From Paraphysoderma sedebokerense (taxonomy: Eukaryota > Blastocladiomycota > Physodermatomycetes > Physodermatales > Physodermataceae), in NCBI GenBank assembly GCA_025602915.1, contig JAHLJZ010000037.1, positions 157,881 through 221,880 on the forward strand: a stretch of DNA of 64,000 nt. The letters run 5' to 3'. The notes under the pieces were generated by a model. That model was not told where the DNA came from. It saw only the letters and a list, made by a program, of their open reading frames with translations, and did no database searches. Positions 1 to 13,742 of the stretch are shown here, piece after piece (positions within the stretch are counted from its first letter, which is position 1; every line of letters starts with the position of its first letter). Made by a program: the position numbers and the translations under genes.

Positions 1-791
<791 letters not shown>

Positions 792-1537
792 GGTACTAGT
801 ATCTTAGAGTAGCGACGGATAAAATGAGCTGAATGCGAGTGCGGGATAAAGAGGGTTATCATGACATTAACAAAACAAGACACAGCAGCACTGACATAGC
901 ATTCTGAGAATATTTACTTACAATAGTTGCAGTTAGAAGAATAAGACGCACTTGATATATGGAGTAAAGGAAACAGAATGGAGGGAGGAAACAAGTCACA
1001 GCTGCTCGCGCACAGACAAAAGTGGAACGTCGTAAAACTTGGAATTCCCGAACTATCTCATCCCCGCCGGAGATGAGACAAGACTTCTTATCATCAAAAG
1101 TTTATTGTCGGCACAAGATTCAAGGGAAAACATAGAGTAAAATGATATTGAATGCTAAATCTGAGTGGAGTTGCTGGAGAATTGTGCCATCCTTCACTCG
1201 AGTGCAGTACTTTGCTCCTTTTGTGATGCCAGCATTCCGCGTTTTCGGTTTTAGATCCAGTGATACGACTAAAACCAACTAAACTACGAACCACTTTCTT
1301 CGTTCAGCGCAGCGCTGAGCAAGTAAGCTGTTATATTCGCATTAACATGAGGTGGTTGATACATCTATATAGCAAAGCCAGAGTAGTCAGTTACAGTTGT
1401 AGGGAACGCCGGCCAAGCAGACGTGTCTTTTCTTGTAGATTCCCACTTTCTCCCTTTTTTGTGCGACATCGACATCAGGCGTGCAACCAGTGTAATTCCA
1501 AGAATGAAATTCATCCTTTCCTCCTAATATTTATCTT
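792..1537. other. Intergenic region between divergent SEC4 and Mpv17-like genes
   Basis: About 750 bp separating two divergently read genes, so it should hold both promoters. Small open frames occur on both strands but have no recognisable protein features. I see no RNA gene or repeat. Confidence 0.6.
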
Positions 1538-2468
1538 ATGTTGCGTGGTTTGTGGTCTCGCTACAACTGTTGTCTTGCCAAATATCCAATCACCACCAAG
1601 GCCCTCACTTCCGGTAATGAGTCTGCTCCAAACTTCTGAACTCACTGTTCCTGATTTGTATTAGGAATGACAGATTTGCTAAGGACATGCATTTCTCTAG
1701 GGACGTTGGGATTTATAGGAGATGGCCTGGCACAAAGGATTGAGCATTCGTCGTTCAATTCCATCGGGAAAGATGAACTTGAAAGGCAGTCGTTCAGTTG
1801 GAACTTCCAAAGGAGTGCCGTATATGGCAGCTACGGTATAATGATCTATTTATATCCCAACTCGCCTAAATGAACAGCCGATTAATTTTTTCTAATCCAA
1901 TTACCCCCGATGAAATGACATTACTTTCTAACCTCTTGTTGGGAATGATAGGACTTTTCTTTGTTGGGCCGCTATCCCATGGATGGTACCTCATGCTTGA
2001 AAAATTAGGGCATCGACAAATTCGAAGTTTCCCTCTGGCAGTCTCACCTCGACTGCCCTTCGATTCTCACATTCCCGCCGTAAAAAAGATGCTGATTGAC
2101 CAGACATTGGGTGCGACGACATTCACTGCCCTCTTCTTCACAATGACCGGTTTTCTGAAAGGTCAAAACATAAGTGAAGTGCAACAGAAGCTCAGGCAAG
2201 AGTATTGGAATACTCTGGTGTTGAACTGGGCTATTTGGCCAGCTGCTATGCTTATTAATTTTGGCTTGATCCCGTTGGATAAAAGGGTTTTGTTCGCCAA
2301 CTGTGTGGGATTAGGTGAGGCCTCTCCCTATTCAATCAACTGTATGCATGATCAGTGGCTGATCGAACACACTTATTTGTAGGATGGGGAACGTATTTGA
2401 GCATAGTATCCAATCGAAAAGTGAAATCCGTGGAAAAGAACCCCCCAAACCCGTGTCTTAAGACTTAA
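1538..2468 (+). CDS. Mpv17/PMP22 family membrane protein
   Basis: Four-helix inner-mitochondrial or peroxisomal membrane protein of the Mpv17/PMP22/Sym1 family. The family is linked to mitochondrial metabolite homeostasis and possible channel activity; the exact substrate is unknown. Exons 1538-1613, 1665-1835, 1952-2314 and 2383-2468 join in frame to 231 residues. Seen in order: LWSRYNCCLAKYPITTKALTSG (the family's W-x2-Y-x3-L-x3-P-x2-T opening), LGFIGDGLAQ, the GPLSHGWY box, a K-x3-DQ motif (KKMLIDQ), WAIWPAAMLINFGLIP, and the terminal WGTYLS motif. The start is set by the first ATG before the W-x2-Y block. The gene ends 139 bp from the convergent HOG1 stop. I cannot decide between mitochondrial Sym1/Mpv17 and a peroxisomal paralogue. 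Confidence 0.88.
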
Positions 2469-2607
2469 ATTATGCAGAAGAACAATAGAATGCAGATTTA
2501 ATGCAAAATACAGCTCATTTATTTTATTCATCATATACAAGATCCTACAATCTAATTATACATTAAATTTCAGAAATATTAATGGACAATGTATTTCATC
2601 GGTATAC

Positions 2608-4472
<1,865 letters not shown>

Positions 4473-5270
4473 CTTGCTTGTAATTACAATCGTCGAGGAA
4501 GGTATTTCTTTCAAAATTTGCGATTTCAAAGAACTGGTCAATCAAGTCCGGAGAATACAAGAATTTTTTAAGTGTGATTCTTTATATGATGTTGAGAGGG
4601 GCCAAGGGATATTATACCAGTGGCCTTTCAGGTAAATTAATGAAATCGTTTGCCGAATTGGAGAGGTGTCGGCCTTTATATTAAATTTTTAATAAACCTC
4701 TCCGCCTTTTTTTCGATTCTTCTTCCTATTTCCGGTTGCCAAGGGACAAGGTAAAGCATTATATTAGCTCATCATCATGACACAAGACGGTAATGCAGTA
4801 TTGTTTGCGGTTTCGATTTCAAAAAACGCCATGACGTCACGCCTCTTGTAACCTTGGGGCGAGCTGATTTTCTGAAATGCATCTTGATTGTTGATCTACA
4901 GGAATTTATTATCAGAATATATAGGCCAAACTAAAATCGGCTAAATTGATGGGTGAAAGTATTAGTAGTTGTAAGTTAGACGTTTGTCCGATTGGTGATG
5001 ATTGCGATCGAATTATGGTTTCAAATTTACGTAGATCTCACAATGTATATTATAGTCCAGAAGTATGAAATTGATAGAACCGTAGTTTGTGTATGATGAA
5101 TAAAGAGTGCACTTGAGTTGGTTATAATTTGCCTCCTCAATCACATCGATTCTTCCTACTACTGCACTTGCAGTCCCTAGCCACCGTCTGCGAGTTCAAT
5201 GTGTGGAATTTCGCTCTCTCATGAGAACAATTGAAAATGTTACTTTGATATTTATAATGTTAACCAAAGT
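4473..5270. other. Intergenic region between divergent HOG1 and TMEM222-like genes
   Basis: About 800 bp of AT-rich sequence. It contains TATA-like stretches but no ORF with recognisable protein character, no RNA gene and no repeat. It presumably carries both promoters and 5' UTRs. Confidence 0.55.
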
Positions 5271-6097
5271 ATGTCAGAGTCTTCTCCCCTTACCGAGTTT
5301 GAAATCACACCACAGTGCTACTCTCCACAATATCATATTCCTCATGCGATATTGTGGTCTCCACTCCCTGTACTTTCCTGGCTCATCCCTGTCATCGGCC
5401 ACACCGGTATCGTGTTGATTGCTTGTACAAGTCTCGAATGACAAAATATGATGACTAAACACTATTTGTTCCGTCACTAGCGATAACGGATTCAAAGGGG
5501 AATATTTATGATTTTGCAGGACCCTACATGGTTAACGTATGTTTATCCTTTATCGAGTCTGACGCCTGGTCATTGCCAATGGTACTGCAGCTTTCCCCAT
5601 GATGTTGTTACAATTTTGACATATGTCGATCGTTTCGGATGATTTTATGGGTACTTAATAATGATCCCATGGAACAGGTCAATGATATGGCTTTCGGTGC
5701 ACCCACGAAGTATGTGCAACTGGATATCCCATCTGGTGACTTAGAACACTTCGATCATGCTGTTGAACAGACGAATGTCGAGTTTGGAAATAAAATCGTA
5801 GGTACTTTACTTTTGGACGGAACTCATCGTGTTAGACATCCGTGTGAAACATTGGATTCACTGATACTGTATATGTTTCAGCATTTCATAATTACCCAGA
5901 ATTGTCATTCCCATACTGCCAGGGTTCTTTCCAAAATTAAATATCGGAGTCATAAATGGAATATGATATGGGTGTGGAGCATCCTTTTGCTTAGAGGTCG
6001 ATACTTTGGATTCAAGAGTATAGTTAAAACGTATCTACCAACAGCGTTTACATGGGGAATATTAGGCTTGATACTCTTTGTGTTCGGTCGAAGGTGA
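5271..6097 (+). CDS. TMEM222/RTE1 family (DUF778) membrane protein
   Basis: Member of the conserved eukaryotic TMEM222/RTE1 family. The plant member RTE1 acts at ER/Golgi on receptor function; the fungal role is not established. Exons 5271-5406, 5481-5536, 5678-5797 and 5882-6097 join in frame to 175 residues. Seen: the N-terminal signature AILWSPLPVLSWLIPVIGH, then a DFAGPYMV block, DMAFG followed by a TKY stretch, and the diagnostic NCHSH motif with following W-N-M and a C-terminal hydrophobic pair. NCHSH plus DFAGPY make the family call firm. The start at 5271 is the ATG that gives the short polar N-terminus typical of the family. The stop is about 200 bp from the convergent NDUFA9 stop. 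Confidence 0.88.
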
Positions 6098-6303
6098 CAC
6101 CCAATAAATCAATTATTATGGTGAATATTCGCCAGGGCCTCTTTATTACTCTAATCACGCTAAGATGTGCTACAAATTACACTCCACAGATATATCAAAA
6201 GCTGCCTAACAGTCTAGTGTGATCGAACTGGCTCTCGACCAGGAAGACCGTAGTCTAGAAGAAAGAATAATGAGTATCAAGTCACTCAATTCAAAATTGA
6301 GAG

Positions 6304-7952
6304 TCAAAACGAACCGTCATGCTTCCTAAACATCCTAACATACTCTAACGCGTTGTACTCGATATTCCGGGGGTTGATGCCCAAGTCTTCGAATTTTAAG
6401 GTATTACTTGAGGGGCTATCGGAAATGTACATCTTACAACAGAAGAAAGAGATTAAGAACTCTGTTGATACGATTCGACAGACCAAGAGTCTCTTACCCT
6501 TTCAACTTCATCTGGTGTCATGATCGGGTGAGGTGATAAATTGGCAATTTTGGCGACAAATCTAAATTGTTGAAAGTGAGTACTACTAAAAGCGAGATGC
6601 GAAGGCGGCAAACCGAAATGATTACTTTGCGGCAAATTTGGGCAGGTAAACATGGGAAGGTGTGCTCTTCGTAAGTTCACAAAATAAATCAAATAGTTGC
6701 TGGTAACTGTATTCTTTCGGCCTTTGAAACTGAACTTGAGCAAGTAGTTCGAGTGGTAAAGGGAACAGGAAAGAGGACAAACCCGTAAAGCTCATAAGTT
6801 TTGCCAACAGATTCTTCGTCTTTCATCATTGTAGCCAAAGCCGTAGCCACATCGCTCACGCAAACAGGTCTCAATGTAGTTTCACCATCATTCATTATCG
6901 GTGCCCCAAAAGGCATATTGGCAAACATAGCCATTCTGTTCAAGAAACGATCCTCATGTCCGTAGATAGTACTAGATCGAACGATTGTGGCATCTGGAAA
7001 TTCTTCTCTGACGGCTAATTCGCCTACAAACTTGGTTTTGAGGTACATAGAGGGAGAGTCTGCAGAGGCGTTGAGGCAAGATAAATGAATCAGTCGGGGG
7101 ACTCCCTCTTCACGACAAAGCTTGGCGATCAGGCGGGGCCCATCAACATTAACGTCTGTATAATTGAAATTTTTTGTTTCGTAGTTTCGCGAAATAAGAT
7201 TATAGACGACATCGGAATGGCGAATACATTCGGCAAGAGATTTTTCATCAAAGAGGGAAAATTTCTATCGTAACAGAAAGGCACGGAAGGAGAGCATGAC
7301 ATTAACAAAAAGAACGGGAAACGTAGAGACTCTATTGAATCATACATACTAGTGGCACAATCTGTCCTAAATCTCCCATCAACTGCAAGTGGCGTCTATC
7401 ATCTTTTTCACCTCTGTACGGAGTGACGACTTGAGTTCCAACTTGACCTGATAAAAGGCGAAGGAACCAAGGGTATCGGAAGTCTTGTAAGTTATTTTGA
7501 AGGAGGCAACTAATCTAATAAACATATTTTCAAGCGCCACTCACCTAATCTATTTACTAAATAGCGACCCACGAAGCCAGAACAACCAAATACAGTCGCA
7601 ATATGCCCAGAGACAGATGATCTACCGCCAGGGCCATATCTAATCAAGACTTCCCCTGTAAGTTTGTTCGTTTGTCGAGCAGCATAGAACGCGGTGAGAG
7701 GATTTATATAATTTTGGGTGAAAATGAAACGAGTCATGTAAAAAGCAAGGTAATGAGATTATTTAAGATCCGACAGGTGAAGTATTGTACATTATTAAAA
7801 CAGGCGGAATATGTTTTACCTGTACTTTTCCGCTTCACAACATCACTACTATGGCGCTGTAGAGCAATATCGTTGTTCAGTAACTATTGTATTACTCATG
7901 ATTAGAAGAATGAGATACCGATACACACCACGAACGATTTGAGCACTTTCAT
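6304..7952 (-). CDS. NDUFA9: NADH:ubiquinone oxidoreductase 39/40 kDa subunit (NDUFA9)
   Basis: Accessory complex I subunit of the atypical short-chain dehydrogenase fold. It binds NADPH structurally at the matrix side of the mitochondrial inner membrane. Several exons on the minus strand. Seen: a basic, hydroxylated N-terminus starting [10 protein letters not shown] that looks like a mitochondrial presequence; Rossmann glycine motif in [19 protein letters not shown]; the family blocks [33 protein letters not shown] and [17 protein letters not shown]; then [20 protein letters not shown] and the [10 protein letters not shown] segment. The start at 7952 is chosen because it is the ATG whose exon joins in phase to the next one; further upstream no in-frame ATG is open. 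It shares a 281-bp divergent promoter region with MRE11. Confidence 0.9.
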
Positions 7953-8233
7953 CAGCAGAGAAGGGAAGAACTGTCAGCGAACGCAGGGTAGAAGGGGCAA
8001 AGAGAAGAGCAGCACATACCCGAGGGAGCAACGCAGAAAGATGACGAGAGCGATGGAATCATTTGTGCATGCCAGATATAATGTATGTTAATGTCTGCCG
8101 TATATCCACTGTCGACAAGAGTTGTTAGTAAATGTCTTTTTTTGCGGCCGTAACAGATCACGTGATTCCCTCTTCTTCCTGCCTGGCCACTGTGTAAAGC
8201 AATGGTTGAATACATCGATGCGACCTTGCAACC
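7953..8233. promoter_or_regulatory. Compact divergent promoter region NDUFA9 / MRE11
   Basis: Only 281 bp separate the two chosen start codons, which point in opposite directions, so the region must contain both promoters and both 5' UTRs. The assignment rests on gene arrangement. I did not identify a specific binding site. Confidence 0.55.
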
Positions 8234-11200
8234 ATGACTGGCGACCCAAATCCCTCGTCCTCCTCGGACTTCCCGTCGGAAGATGTTATCTCCATTCTCG
8301 TCGCTACAGACAACCATCTTGGCTACATGGAGAAAGATCCTATCCGAGGAAACGACTCCCTGAGGTCCTTTGAAGAAATCCTCATAGTGGCCCAAGAGAG
8401 ACATGTAAAGAAGACTTCTATCAAGACTTATTTCCATTCCTGCTATTTTAACTGATCTTCATGGATTTCGTAGGTTGATATGATCCTGCTCGGTGGCGAC
8501 CTTTTCCATGACAACAAGCCGTCGCGCAAAACTCTTCACGGTTGCATGGAACTTCTTAGAGCATACTGCATGGGTGAAAAACCTTGCGAAATGGAGATTC
8601 TTAGTGATGAAAGTGTAAACTTTCCCAACAGGTACTCTTTGGTTCCGTCCACTAGTTTATATTCTCTGAATTGAGATCTTCAACCGCATTTTCGCAATGT
8701 CTTTCTGATGGCGCCAACTTTTGTGCAGATTCGCAACCGTTAATTACAAAGACCCGAATTTGCAGATAGGAATTCCTGTCTTTTCAATACACGGGAATCA
8801 TGACGATCCATCTGGTGTAAGTTTTGCTTCCATTCTCAAGTAGCATTCGCCTTTGTCCTCGGGCGATGCTTCGTCTTTTGCTCATCCTGAACCCTTCTAT
8901 ACCGTTGATTAGGACGGAAATCTTTGCGCCCTCGACCTTTTGAGCATATGTGGACTCGTGAATTATTTTGGTAAATCGAAGGAGGTGGATAACGTCACGG
9001 TCAATCCAATTCTACTTCAGAAAGGTAAGACTGAATTGAATATCAATACCCAATACGGAAGCCTTAACTGCGTTGTATACAGGTCAAACTAAGTTGGCGC
9101 TGTACGGACTCGGTAACATCCGTGATGAACGGCTTTATCGTACATTTGTGAAGAAAAAAGTCAAATTCATGAGACCACGGACAGACCCCAATGATTGGTT
9201 CAACCTTTTTGTGATACATCAAAATAGGTAGCTTCGGTCGTGAAAACCATTATTTTTTATTATTTGTTAACCCTTTTTATCTAGAGTCAGACATACTGGC
9301 ACATCTTATGTTCCCGAATCCTTCCTAGAATCCTTCCTTCATTTGGTTCTCTGGGGACACGAGCACGAGTGTCTGATTGACCCAGAACAGAGCGCAATAC
9401 AAGAATTTTACATCAGTCAACCCGGGTCATCAATTGCTACAAGCTTAAGTGAAGGAGAAGCAAGATCAAAGTATGCGTCTTGCACCATATGTTAGCCTCT
9501 AGCAGTGCACTGATAGGTTTTATGCTCCTCTTACAATCACAAGACATATAGGACTATTTAAAATTCATAAACAAGGATTTCGATTCGAGAAGATTCGGCT
9601 TCGATCTGTCCGACCATTTATTCTGGATGAAATCATGTTGTCTGCTGTCGACGGATTACATCCTTCGAATACTAAAAAGTTGAATGAGTTTTTGGTGAAC
9701 AAAGTATGATATTGCTTTGCTTCTATTTCATGCCAATCATATGTATACTAACAGGCCTTAATCACATAATGCCATTATAGGTGAATGCACTTATTGATGA
9801 AGCAGTTGATGACTGGAAACAGCTTAATATGGCCGCGAAACGGTCTCTTAAACGGAAACGACAACAAGGGGTAGACGAAGACGGTGAAGACGGCATCGAG
9901 GACGTCGAGGACGACAGTGATGTTCCATTACCGCTGGTTCGATTAAAGGTATTTTAAACTCACCTTTCGGGGTTTTCGATGTATATTTACTTGATTTTGT
10001 AGGTGGAATATAGCGGAGGATTTACGACATTTAATCCCTCACGTTTTGGGCAGCAATTTGTGAACCGAGTTGCCAATCCGAAAGATATCATTCACTTCTA
10101 TCGTAAACGTCAAGCATACAAGCCGTCTGATGGTTGGTTTCATTTCTGTCTGAAATTTATTATTAATAACAGACGCAACAGGTCTAACACCATTGCTCAT
10201 GAATTTGGTAGGAGTCAAATCGAAAGCCGGGACAGAAATCGATCAGCCGAATCTGGACGCATGTTTACCTGAGCGACTAGAAAAATTTAGAGTCGAGGAT
10301 TTGGTGAATGAATTTCTTCAAGCGCAAAATCTACTCATATTGCCTGAAAATGCGCTAAGCGAAGCAGTGAAAGAGTTTGTGGAGAAAGACGATCGTGATA
10401 TCATTAAAGAGTATGTCGCGTTATCAAAACGTAGCTGGTACCTATAAGCGATTAATCAACTGCATCATAGCTTTACCACTGAACATCTTGAAGGAACTTG
10501 GAAAACGCTGGAGGATGGAAATGTTAGAATAGATGAGAAAGAAGAAGACCTGCTAAAAGAATACGTGTGTAACTTTTGTTGACTCGGTTACACGACTTTG
10601 CGGTTAATCATTTGATTTTGATCAGGTTCAAGCTCATAAACAAACCAAAGTGACACAGTTCGCCCACGAAACAGCGACGAAAGGTACTGTCACTCTTCGG
10701 AAAGACGGCACTCGCCCACTTCGACGTGGATCGGATGATGACGACAATTATGAAGACGAGGATGCCATGGATATCGATGTTGACAGTGCGTCAAAGTCCA
10801 AAAAGAAGAAAGCAACTCCCAGAACTGGTACTGCTCGTGGACGAGGAAGAGGAAGGGGAAGAGGTGCAAAAGCGACCGCAGGGTCTGCAAGCAAAGGAGG
10901 GCGTAACGTTTGTAATTCCTTGTTCATGGTATCAAATCCATTTTATCGCGGACAACTCACAAATTCATCGCAGAAGAAAGACGAGTCTGAAGTGGAAGAG
11001 TCCGAAGATGAAATACTGGACGTCAGTAACGACGAGAACGGTGCTGCCGCCGACGATATCGAAGAGGACATCGTCCCTCCCTCATTGCCTCACATTAAAC
11101 AACTCCCTCCAGCTATGACCAGGTATCATTCGATGACTGCTCAACAATTTTCTCACGGGTTACTGATGTTCTATTTCTTGGTTCTCAAAGTAAAACAAAG

Positions 11201-11539
11201 CGAGTGTACTCAACTCTGGCTAGTGTCAACAAAAGAGGGTCGTCAAGCACAAGTAACAGAACACGACAAAGTACCCTCAATTTCGGGGCTTCTCAAAGTA
11301 GTCAAAATCCTAGTTTGGTGAATATGACAGGTTTAGTCGTACGTAAGATATCTCGAGTTTCCTTCCTCCATGCCTGACTTCTAATCATACACCATTGTTC
11401 CTTGTACTTCGTTATCGGATCTTAGGACTCGGGACCTACTTCTACGCCGTCAGCGGCGGCATCTGCTGCAAGTTCAGGTGGAAGACGCCTGCCCAGTGGA
11501 TTTGCCGGCGGCAGTAAAGGCCGAGGTCGAAAGCGTTGA
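8234..11539 (+). CDS. MRE11: MRE11 double-strand break repair nuclease
   Basis: Mn-dependent nuclease of the Mre11-Rad50-Nbs1/Xrs2 complex: 3'-5' exonuclease and endonuclease at broken DNA ends in the nucleus. Many exons, roughly 700 residues. The five phosphoesterase motifs are visible in order: ATDNHLG (I), [11 protein letters not shown] (II), GNHDDPSG (III), FVIHQNR (IV) and LWGHEHE (V). They are followed by [19 protein letters not shown] and the capping domain, including RPFILDEI and an [16 protein letters not shown] block. The C-terminal part is low-complexity: acidic runs, then an RG-rich patch around 10835-10870 ([10 protein letters not shown]), like the methylated GAR motif of Mre11. 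The last exon ends with another RGR-type tail. The start at 8234 puts the first motif about 20 residues in. Gene structure at the extreme 3' end is less certain than the nuclease core. Confidence 0.93.
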
Positions 11540-12168
11540 GTCCAATCCATGTCTCTTTTCCACAGTCACGTTATAGAATCCATTTTTCACAGATCTGAGT
11601 TACTTGTGGTATAATTGTAAAGTAGAGTGAGTCAAAGTGTAGAGTAGAGTGTGCCATATTGAAAATAATTTGTTATATATATATTCTTAAATTTCAGAAA
11701 TTCATATTACTCGCACGCAGGCGTTTTCAAGTGTGCGCTCTGGGCGGCTGCTGAACGTATGGTTATCACTCTGTTCAGCGTATCACTGTGAAACATTCCG
11801 CTAGACCCTTCGAACTAAAAGGACCATGGATGTGGACAGTTCCTGTCGCTGTTTATTTTTGCATTGCAAGCTTGATCTCATTTCAGAATCTATATTAATC
11901 AACAATAGTTAGTCACGACCGAATATGCGATGTAGTGATCTTGTAAAATTCAGTCTATCAGCCACGCGAAAGTTTTGCAGTTTTCATTATGAAGCACGTT
12001 CCGCAAGATAGAGTGGCAGTTGTCGTCATTCACATTTATAAGTTAGGATTAGGAAGTAGGCCGTGCTGTGGCGATCGCGCGGGTAGTCAGGGTAGTCAGT
12101 GCCCTGACTGCAGTGCACTGAGAGTATCATTCATTCTTATAATCACATTATCCCCTCATAAAAACACC
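11540..12168. other. Intergenic region MRE11 to TXNDC17-like gene
   Basis: About 630 bp. It contains an AT run near 11676-11688 and an open frame that merely extends upstream of the next gene's start. No separate gene is supported. Confidence 0.5.
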
Positions 12169-12924
12169 ATGAAAGCAATCCGAGTTCTTACACCATCGCA
12201 GTTCGAGTCTACCATACAGTCCGTTATGGCATCAACCCCGGGCCGTGTGTTTGTTTTGTTCTTTGGTACGTATTCTTGTGGGTGGGTACAACTAATTTTC
12301 TCTGCTGTCTGATGAACTGATGAACTTTGTAGGAAACGAAAATCCTGAAACACATCAATCATGGGTATCATTTTCGTCTCTTCTACTTGTTTTATAAGGT
12401 CATAATTTCACCCCTTAACGATACTTTCTTGAAGTGTCCGGACTGCGTCATTGCGGACCCTAAAATTCGAAAAGCATTACTTCAAGCCCAAGACAAGGAT
12501 TCTTTAACGTTGATTGAATGCCTGGTAGGAGAAAGAGCAGTGTAGGTTTGATATTTCTTTTTTCACTGAGATCGTTTGCATGATGGCGATAGCTAAAGGT
12601 CAGGGTAAATTGGCTGCGCAGGTAGAAGGTTGGATGATAATAACTCACAATATTCTCAATTCGTAATAGATGGAGGTCTCCAGATAATTATTATAGAACG
12701 CATCCGCTTATTAAGTTATCCGCTATACCAACCTTATGCAAATGGAGCAAGGTACGAATCTTTCCTTGCTTTGGCGTTTGTCCCTAGTGTTCAACTTGAA
12801 CTTACACGTTTCTTACAATCGTCATACAAAAATGTCATAATTCATAAAGGCAGGACCTCAAGGGAAACTTGTGGAGGATGATTGTGTCGATGATTTGAAG
12901 TTAGCAGATTTTGTCAAAGCGTAG
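12169..12924 (+). CDS. TXNDC17: TXNDC17/TRP14-like thioredoxin-domain protein
   Basis: Small cytosolic thioredoxin-like protein of the DUF953/TRP14 family, which reduces disulfides of selected substrates with electrons from thioredoxin reductase. My exon model is 12169-12265, 12333-12364, 12435-12539, 12622-12628, 12684-12751 and 12850-12924. It is in frame throughout and gives 127 residues, close to the 123 of the human protein. Seen: GRVFVLFFG, the active-site WCPDC formed across the exon 2/3 junction, the ECLVGERA strand, and the cis-proline strand LSAIPTL. The model requires a 7-nt exon at 12622-12628. Without it, no in-frame join links VGER to YRTHPLIKLSAIPTL. The family call is firm; the microexon is a prediction. 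Confidence 0.85.
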
Positions 12925-13742
12925 TGCTTAAATAGATCAGTGCAGCACCTTTACACTAAGAATTCGAGGAACCGTCATAGACTGTCATAACAATATCTTC
13001 ATACATATCTTATTGCTTGATCCCTGTAAATCAGCTTATAAAGACATTTAGAACATATAATGCAATGGCTTAGCGTTTACAGTAACCTATCGACTTGTTC
13101 TGTGAAAGCGGAAGAGAGTAGTAAGAGAGTCCTACTCCTAGTCAACTCACACATGCCAAGATGCAATCCAGAACATATTTCGGATGACAAGGCGAAGCGT
13201 CATGATAACACACGGGCCAGCTGTTGAGTAATCTCTATATATATGACTATGCAGGTCATGTTGTTTTAAAATCAAAATTATGAAATGCCCATTTTGCTTT
13301 CATAAAAGAGATGTCAATTGTAAAGCTTGCGCGACCTCGGCAGGGTGGATAGAATCATAGAAGACGCGAAGGAAAAACTTTTTTTCCGAGGTGTCAGTGT
13401 ACAGATTCATGGTACAGACCGCCGTAGATACTGTATTCCATTCTCATCTGCATATCAATGGGTGTTATGGGCCGAATGAATTTTGGTCAAGTCGGAAGTT
13501 CGGAACCTTTCGGGAGTCATTATCCTCTCATTGGCAACAGACGTCAACGCAATCCTTTGAGCGTAGTCTACGTTTGACTCCTGTCTGGAATTCACTCATG
13601 ACTACGAGACTTGGAAGTGGAGACACTGACACTAAGACTGACTCTCCCTGTCCCCTGACGTTCCAAGTCTGCGGATGGAAATTTTATTTTCAAATTTCGA
13701 GGTGGCCGTTTAATTTCAGTGCTTTATAACACACATAGCCAG
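12925..13742. other. Intergenic region upstream of the giant receptor array
   Basis: About 820 bp with no supported gene. The open frame at 13391-13729 has no recognisable domain and overlaps the probable promoter/5' UTR of receptor copy A. A TATA-like run (tatatatatg) occurs near 13237. Confidence 0.5.

Noticed and set aside
1094-1294. 66-codon minus-strand open frame in the SEC4/Mpv17 spacer
   Set aside because: No domain, no conserved motif, low-complexity composition, and it lies in a divergent promoter region.
7849-8031. An earlier start for NDUFA9 beginning LLPRVCAALL
   Set aside because: It begins with TTG, no in-frame ATG precedes it, and using the ATG at 7952 gives a presequence that joins in phase to the next exon.
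13391-13729. 112-codon open frame upstream of receptor copy A
   Set aside because: No recognisable protein features, and it is not matched by similar frames upstream of copies B and C. Probably promoter/5' UTR.
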